Part shown: piece by piece, positions 51,901 to 60,900 of the stretch
Position numbering within the stretch: the first letter of the stretch is position 1
How the letters are laid out: each line of letters starts with the position of its first letter
Source of the DNA: Chlorocebus sabaeus
Lineage: Eukaryota > Chordata > Mammalia > Primates > Cercopithecidae
Length of the DNA: 64,000 bases
Reading direction: 5' to 3'
Assembly: GCF_047675955.1 (NCBI RefSeq)
Contig: NC_132915.1
Span: 50,234,026-50,298,025 of the forward strand
Made by a program: the position numbers and the translations under genes
Notes under the pieces: generated by a model
What the model saw: the letters and a program-made list of their open reading frames with translations, nothing else
The model's database searches: none
What the model was told of the DNA's origin: nothing

Positions 51901-54900
51901 GTTTGATAGTAGCTAGCCTATATACTGGAAAATTATATAGTTCAGAACCCTGCCATAGCCATTACTATTCATGCTTTAGCTACCATTTATTACAAAAAGT
52001 GGAAAATGATGATCAGAGGTATGAAAGTTCCTTTCTCAAGATCATATAGCTAGAAAGTTGTGGAATTATTTGTACTTATGTTTATTTGATTATATAGTAT
52101 GTGTAATTATTTCAGTACTTATTAAGAGAAAGGAAATCCATATGTACTCGACTCATCCATGTATTATCCTTCCCTTTTCCCAGAGGAGGCAGCAAATAAA
52201 CTAACCAAGCCATGATTCGGTTAGGTATCACATCAAGGGGACCAGGGGATGTAGGTGGGAGAGTGTAGGTGGAGAGAATAAAAGATCTCTACTAGGCTGT
52301 TTAGCTTGAGCAAAGCATTGAGAAAGAAATGACCCAGTCTGGTGTTTGTGATAGAGGGGCTAGCACCTTTCACATATAGGCCAAGGACAGATAGGAAGAA
52401 TAGGGCAAGAGATTTTAAGATGTGAAGTTAGTAAAGATGTATAATTTTGATGAGGTTTCAAACTAGAACAGCAAAGCATGTTCCATGATTCTTTAGAGGT
52501 TTACCAGTTGATATAAGTTAAATGCTGTCATCTTTTTAATTGTCTCCATAATCTGGCCTATTCTTCTGTCCTAGGAGGCTTTAATTGTTTGAGAATAATG
52601 CAAAGCCCTCTTATCATTTCCTCAGTCTCTTGGCCTTTGTCCCTGTTCAGCACTATTTCTGTTTTTGTTGTTGTTGTTGTTGTTGTTTTTGAGACAGTTT
52701 CTTGCTCCATGGCCCAGGCTGGAGTGCAGTGGCACAATCTCGGCTCACTGCAGCCTCCGCCTCCTGGGTTCAAGTGATTTTTGTGCCTCAACCTCCCAAG
52801 TAGCTGACACTATAGGTGTGTGCCACCACCCCCATCTAATTTTTGTATTTTTAGTAGAGACGGGGTTTCAACAATTTGGCAAGTCTGGTCTCGAACTCCT
52901 GATCTCAAGTGATCTGCCCACCTCAGCCTCCCAAAGTGCTGGGATTACCACGCTAGGCCTGTTTTTGTTTTTTTTAAACCTTTCCTACTCCTCCTCACTG
53001 TCTTTAATTGAAGGTGGATGCTATCAAGGTCTGTATCTTTCTGTCAGGTATTAACTTCACTCCACCTGTCTGCTCCAAGTGGCTCCCAGCTGCCTGCCAC
53101 TTACTGAGCCCTTGTGGTGTACCTGGTACCTGCAAGCACTCAGTGAGTAATTACAGAAATCAGACCTAATTTCTCTCCAGCCTGACAGAATAATTTTAAA
53201 ATAGCTTTGTTGAGTTATAATTTATATAGCCTAAAATATGGCTGTTTTAAAGTATAAAATGTGATGAATTTGAGTACCTTTATAGGTTTTTCAATCGTCA
53301 CCAAGAATATTTCCATCACCTGACAAGTTCCATTGTGCTTGTTTGTAGTCAAACCCCACTCCCATCTTCAGACCCAAGCCACCACCAATCTGCTTTCTAT
53401 CTGTAGCATTGCCTTTCTAAAACAACCTTTATTCTTATAATTTTATATAAATTATATATACATTTCATATCAATTTTAGAAATGCTTTAGAATGGAATTT
53501 TATATGATATGAATTTTTGTATGTCTGTCTTGTTTCATTTCTGAGAGATACATTTTATTATTTCCATTTTAACAGACTTATAAACTGAGGCAAATGGAGG
53601 TCAAAGCAAAGTTTGCCTAGCTAATAAATGAGAGCGCTATATCTATCTGACTTCAAAGCCCTGTTCTATTCACTCCGTCTTCCTTTTGAATCAGACCCAT
53701 TTCCAGCCTGTTGGGTTGGCCTCCAAAATTTTCCTAAATTTTACTTAGATCTTTTACACAGATCTTTTACTTAGATCTTTACACAGATCTTTTAGATCTG
53801 TGCTACTATGTGCATTTGTCTTTGATTATTTACCTTTATTGTTATCTTGGTTAATTAACAATTAAGTTTGTGAATTCATTTTCTTAAATATAAAATGATC
53901 TGAGATGGCATATTGTTTAAAATGAGGTCTTGAGAAAACTCATGCAACTACACCGATCTTTTTAGAAATTTGCAGAAAACATTGTTCTTCTCTCCCTCCC
54001 CTACTTTTGTGTGTTATCTTGAAAAAAAAATAGCACACAAAAAAAGTTTTTGCCAGATTTTACTTTTTAGATCGCTTATTTTGCCAGATTTTATGTTTAG
54101 ATCACTTATTTTAGACTTGCTACCCCTTTAGTAGCATGCTTATATTCCTAAGAATTTTTGAAGCCCACTTGGTTAAAGTCTGTCGCATAACAGAGCTGTT
54201 ACTAACATGCCCTTTCTTGGCTCTCGTGAACTCTAAGGTGCCTGGGCAGTTCTACATGCTCAGCTGGTGGTTTTACTTTGGTCATAAATGGTCCCAGTAT
54301 GTCACTTCTCCTTATTACTTCCTTATTTTTCTCAGAAGAAGAAATTAATAGTATCAGATGCTCTGTTGATTTTCGGCAGATGAGCCTTTCATCTTCTAGA
54401 GCTTTTCTTGCCAGAGAATGTGACCTTTTAAAACTGAAAAGTAACTGTCATGTACTTTCAGAAGTAGCATTTTATTCCCATCACTGAAAACATCCAAGGT
54501 TTAAGCTGAGTAGTTCACAGATGGATTGGCAGATCCATATAAACACATGATTCACCCTGGATCAGAAGTAACTGCAGCAGCCAAAATTACATGCATTGGT
54601 GGCACATTGGGCCATGAAGCTGTGGGAAAATGAAGAGGGGAGGAAGTAACCTGAACCTTTTATCTCTCAGTCTACCCTCAAACACAGTGATGACCTACAG
54701 GTTTTGAACATTTCAAACCCAGACTTGCCTATTTACATTCAACCTCTTCTGTTTTACTTCCAGCTGAATACCAAAAGATATCTCCTGATATCTGTACCTC
54801 TGTGGATAAAACACATCTCTGATGAACAGATCCTGGGTTTTGTTGAAAATTTAATGGTGGCAGTTTTTAAAGCAGCTTCCCCACTTGGAAATCCTGAGCT

Positions 54901-57900
54901 ATGCCCAAGCGCCTTACAGGGTCTGAGCCAGGCCATGAAACTGCCCAGCCCTGCCCACCACCTCTGGAGTCTGCTCTCTGAAGCTACTGGGAAAATTTTT
55001 GACCTCCTGCCAAATAAGATTCGGGTGAGGAACAAAAATATTTACATTCCTGACAATTTATGTTTGGGATATTTTAAAGACTTTTTGGCAAAGTGGGGAG
55101 GTGTATGTTTTAAGAATGTGGGTGGGAAGGCTAGCAAGAAATAACCACATTCTTTACTAGGAGTGTGTTTGTTTCCAAGATCTAAATTGAGGTTGAATTT
55201 TTAGAACCAAAGTTTTGAGCAAGCTTAGAAGCAGTTTAACTAGTGCTGCATCAGGAAATTTGCTATTACATCTTTTTATCAAATGCCTCTTGTAGAAGAC
55301 CAGAAAGCTCAGAAGTCCTTACACTTTACGCCTGGAGAATCCTTGGGCATCGTTTCCCATATACTGTTTATATAAAATGATTTAGCATCAGCCCTTCCCG
55401 TCCCCCAAAAGACCTCTGAATTGTAATTTTACAAAGAGGTTAGAAATTTATTTGGGGTAAAGGGATTTTGATAAGGAGTAAAAGGTATAGCCAAAAAGAA
55501 AAAAAAAAAAAAAAAAAAAAAAAACACAAAAAAAACCCCCACAAAGTAACAGGAAGGATGTCTTCAAAATGACAAAAATTGGCCAAATGTTTTGGTTTGG
55601 TTAAAATTAAAATCTCATCAGCTGCTGTTCGTGGGGATAAGAAAATCTAATAATTTGTCAGAACATTTTGACCCATTATTTTACACTGTTTGTTGACATG
55701 TTTGGGATTTTTCTTTATCAGAGAAAGGATCTAGAGCTGTATATCAGCATAGCAAAATGCCTCTTAGAAATGACAGACGATGATGCCAATCGGATCGCCC
55801 AGGTTACTAAGGTAATAACATATCTTTCTATACCTTTTTTCATTATTGAGGCAGAAATTACAATTGAAGAATTGATTTCAGTGTCCTTTTGGCTGAAGCA
55901 AGTTGTGCTTCATTTTTGTTATTGGTTAATTTTAGGAAACTATTTCATTTATATTGTTGAACCTCTTGTTCAGCCTACTGATATGGTTGGTGCTTAACAA
56001 ATGTTGTATGGATGAATAACTTTTTAACACAATTTCTCCCACTTTGTCCTTCACCTGATCCTATCCTTTGGCATGAAGAAGGTAGTTGATTGAAAAGCAA
56101 GCACTATTAGCCCTGACACAGGATAATTTATCTCCCACACCCATGCCCAAGTCAAATGATGAATGAGCAAAAAGTAGCATATCAGTAAAGTTGCCAGATT
56201 TAGCAAACAAAATACAAGATACTTTGTTAAATTTGAGTTGCAGATCAATAATGAATCATTTCTTAGTACAAGTACATCCCAAATGACACACTTGCATTTG
56301 AATGGCATTTTTGCATACCAGCTAATACCAATGGTCTAGAGAACTGTGAGCTCCCTTACAGCTGGTGGACTTCGTGTCATTTACTTTACTTTATGGCAGG
56401 TTTGCCTATTCAATCATATCCTTGAATATCTACATCATATTGCAGTGGTTCTCAGAATATGGTCTTTGCATGAGTAGCATCAGCATCACCTTGGAAATGA
56501 TTAGAAATGTGAGTTCTTGAGCCCCCAGCTAGACCTACTGAATCAGAAACTCTGGAGATGGAGCCCAGGAGTCTGTATTTTAATTGTTTTTCCAGGTGAT
56601 TCTGGTGTAAACTAAGGTTTGAAAACCACTGTTAAAGAATATTTGGGGCCAGGTGCGGTGGCTCATGCCTGTAATCCCAGCACTTTGGGAGGCTGAGGTG
56701 GGTGGGACCATTCTGGCCAACATGCTGAAACCCCGTCTCTACTAAAGGTACAAAAATTAGCTGGGCATAGTGGCGCGCACCTGTAGTCCCAGCTACTGGG
56801 GAGGCTGAGGCAGAAGAATCGTTTGAACCCGGGAGGTGGAGGTTGCAGTGAACTGAGATCCCACCACTGCACTCCAGCCTGGAGACAGAACAAAACTCCG
56901 TCTCAAAAAAAAAAGAATATTTGGAATATCAACATTTTGGAAGTTAGTTTGTTTTAAGCAAGGAGAAGCAACATAAGGAAATAGTTAAGAGGATGGACTC
57001 TGGAGCCTCATTGCTACAGTTTGAAATCCAGTTCTGCAATTTACTAGCAATGCGATCTTGGTTAAGCTTCATAAGCTCTGTGCCTCAGTTCCCTTATCTA
57101 TAAAAGGCAGATAATAACACCTACGACTTAGATCTGTTTTGAGAGTTCAGTGAGTTAGTCCATGTTGAGTATTTGGAGTACTGCTTGGCTCAAGATAAGG
57201 ACTCAGTATTTATTATCATAATTACTACATATATGTAACAAATTATATCCTATTATTACATGCATGTAATGTAATTGGAAATAAAGTATGTCATTTACTT
57301 CTTAGTACCTAGAGCTGAAAGTTGCTGTTACTCGCTTGAGTTTCTACCTAAAATACCATTCAGAACATTGTCACTGGAACATACTAACTAGTGTTCTGAT
57401 GTCCCCTAAAGAGGTAGACTACTTCAGCAAGGTCAGAGTTTGTTTCTGAAAAGAATAGAGGTAAGAATAAGATAGTGGTAGAGAACACAGACTCCCCCAG
57501 TTCTGTTTCTTACTCTGCCACCTGTAGCTATGTGACCTTAATTTAAGCAAGTTGCTTAACCACTGTGCTTCAGTTTGCCCATCTGTAAAGGTGGGATGAT
57601 AATAGTGATCTACTGCAGAGAATTGGTGTGAGAATTAGTAAATACAACAGTTCTCAAATGTTTTAGTCTCAGGAACACTTTAGCTTCTTAAAAATTATTG
57701 AGGATTCCAAAGAGCTTTTAATTATAAGGGTCATATCTGTTGATATTTACCTTATTAGAAATTAAAGACTAGGAAAACTTCTAAATATTTACTTAAAAGC
57801 AATAATAAGAAAACCATTATATATTAACATGATTAATAAAAACATTTAAAGCATAAAAATTTAGTGAGAAAAGTGGCATTGTTTTACATTTTTGCAAATC

Positions 57901-60900
57901 TCCTTAATGTCTGGCTTAATAGAAGACAGCTGGGATTCTCATGGCAGCTTCTTCATTCCATCTGTTGTGAGGTTGTTTTGGTGAAGTATGTGAAGAAATT
58001 CCAGCCTCATACAGATACGCAGGAGGAAAGGGGAAATGTGTGCTAATAGTCTTTTCACATAATTAACGGATATCCTTCTTTTACATTTCACCAAAAAATT
58101 CAACAACTTGTAGTTCCTTTTTGTTAAAATTTTTTTTAGACCGAATCTCACTTTATCACCCAGGCTGGAATGCGGTGGCATGATCTCAACTCACTGCAAC
58201 CTTCGTCTTCCAGGTTCAAGGGATTTTCCTGCCTCAGCCTCCAGAGTAGCTGGGATTACAGGCATCCACCACCATGCCTGGCTAATTTTTATATTTTTAG
58301 TAGAGACGGGATTTTACCATGTTGGCCAGACTGGTCTCGACCTCCTGACCTCAAGGTGATCCTCCCACCTCGGCCTCCCAAAGCGCTATGATTACGGGTC
58401 TGAGCCACCTTGCCCGGCCAGCAACTTGTAGTTCCTTAAAGGTTAGTTGCAATGTAGACTCTGAAACCATATCAATGAAACTCATATACTTTGTTACATT
58501 AAATTCCACTGGTCTGTTGTGTACTTTGGGTCTTTTATCCATGGAGGGTTTTGTAATAGCATACATTAGTCATTTGGAAAATATTGAATCACCAAGCTTT
58601 GAAGATCTTCCAAATGTTGACAATATAAAATAATCATACTGTTAATATCACTACCAGTCTCATCAGAAAAGCTTTTTACATATTGGGAAGCTGCCAGGCT
58701 CATAGAAGCAGAAACAAATTTTCCAAAAATCTAATTTTCTCTTGAAAGTTCAGATACTATCAGGTATTTTTCTTGAAGTGACAGGTTCACTTCCTTCGGT
58801 TTCAAGAAAATAATCTGTCAAATACCCAGGTTGAATAACCATAGTTTTTCCATCAATTATTCTTTCAAGTAAATGGTGTTCTGTGAAAAAAGTGGCTATT
58901 TCACAGCCTAATCTTACAAGTGTTCTTCCTTGGCTTGAGACCACCATCATACTTGGGTATGCAGCACAATTCCCTTATGAGTATTTCTCAGTTTGTCCCA
59001 CAGAATATTTTTAAAAATATTTACTCAAGGGCCAATGTTTAATGGAACTAATAATTATTTTTGTTTACAAGGATATTTTAAGTGAAATTGGCTTGTGAAA
59101 AAAAAATGTCAGTACAATATACAATGAATACTAGTACACTTTGGTGCTAACATAAAAATAGTTTTGACCTCACGGAACCTCTTACACACCTTGGGGTTCC
59201 ACAGAAGTTCTGTGTACCATACTTTGAAAACCACTGAATTAACACATGTTAAATACTTGGAGTGATGCATGGCACACGGTAAGTACTGTATTTTTTAGTC
59301 ATCATTTTATTATTATTTGTGTATGTTTACTAAATATCATCATGGACTAACTCCTGAACAGATTTATGGTTTTAATGAAGGAGCCAGGAGATGGCATTAC
59401 AACCCTCTGTTGTATGTTCATGTTAATTTAGCACACAGACAGATGGGTCATGTGCTGCAGGAAATGAACAGAATAATAACATCCAACTCACCTTTTCTGT
59501 TTTGCCCTTGCCATGAAATTCTGTAGCTACCTCAGTTAATAGTAACTAAACAATTTTTTTTTTTTTTTTTACAGAGCAACATAGAAAAGGCTGCCTTTGT
59601 CAAACTGTACTTAGTCTCTCAAGGACGATTCCCCCTGATGAACCTGACTGATATGCTGAGTGTTGCTGTGCAGCACCGTGAGAAAGAGGTGCTGGCCTGG
59701 ATGATTCTGCACAGCTTATACCAGGCACGGATTGTGAGCCATGCCAACACGGGTGAGGACACCCTGGGGTGAATATCAGAAACAGGAATAGATCTGCCTG
59801 CTGTTGCTTTTAAGTTGCACTTGTGTTCTCAACTTAAACATTGGTTTAGCGCTTATTGACACAGGTTAGGCCTTCTGGTGCCAAATGAGGAGTTACTTGG
59901 ATAGAAATGAGCAGTTACAGCTCACAACATCCACTTTTTAGAAATAAGGATGGATTCTTTTGAGTGATTTTGTATTGTATTTGGCTCTGTAGACCCTCAA
60001 AGATACAAACAAATTAGCTGCTTCTGCCTGTTTAACTTCAGTTTCCCAAACACACAAGATGTCAATTGATTCTGCCTGATAGTTTCATGAAAATGGCTTT
60101 TGGGTAGTCATTTACCAAACAAGAGAAAACAAACAAAAAAAATTAGCTAGTTATTTTACAGAAGAACTTCTCTGGGGTAAGAATAATCAAATCCTGCCAC
60201 CCTACCCACAGTAGCAAGCTTGAAACTCTGCTAATGAATCACATGATGCAATTTTTAGACCATTTTCGACGTTATGCTTTAACAATTACTGAGTAAGAGA
60301 GTTCCCCCATTGCTCTATCCAGCTTGTTGGTCATATGCTTACAATTTCTGGAGACTACATTCAAGTTCTGAATGGCACCAGGCTCCTGAGGGGTAGATGT
60401 GGCTGGGACGCTTGTGTGACTCTGGACAAATTGCATATGCTTATGTGCCTGGTTTTCCCCATCCATTTCTTGTATTATGATTTTGAAGAAAAACTGACAA
60501 GCATGATTGTAATACTCTGCAAGACTGTATCGCCTGTAATATCAGCACTTCAGGAGGCCAAGGCAGGCGGATCACCTGAGGTCAGGAGTTTAAGACCAGC
60601 CTGGCCCACATGGTAAAACCCTGTCTCTACTAAAACAACAAAAATTATCCGGGTGTGGTGGCATGCGCATGTAGTCCTAGCCACTCAGGAGGCTGAGGCA
60701 GGAGAATTGCTTGAACCCAGGAGGCAGAGGTGGCAGTGAGTCAAGATGCCACCACTGCACTCCAGCCTGGGTGACAGAGCGAGACTCCATCTTGAAAAAA
60801 AAAAAAAAAGAGAGAAATTTTGATTCATCATCCTCTGTGGCAGTCTGAAACAGTTTTTATGTCTGCATTAGTGCCTTTCCACTGAAAAATGAACCTATGA

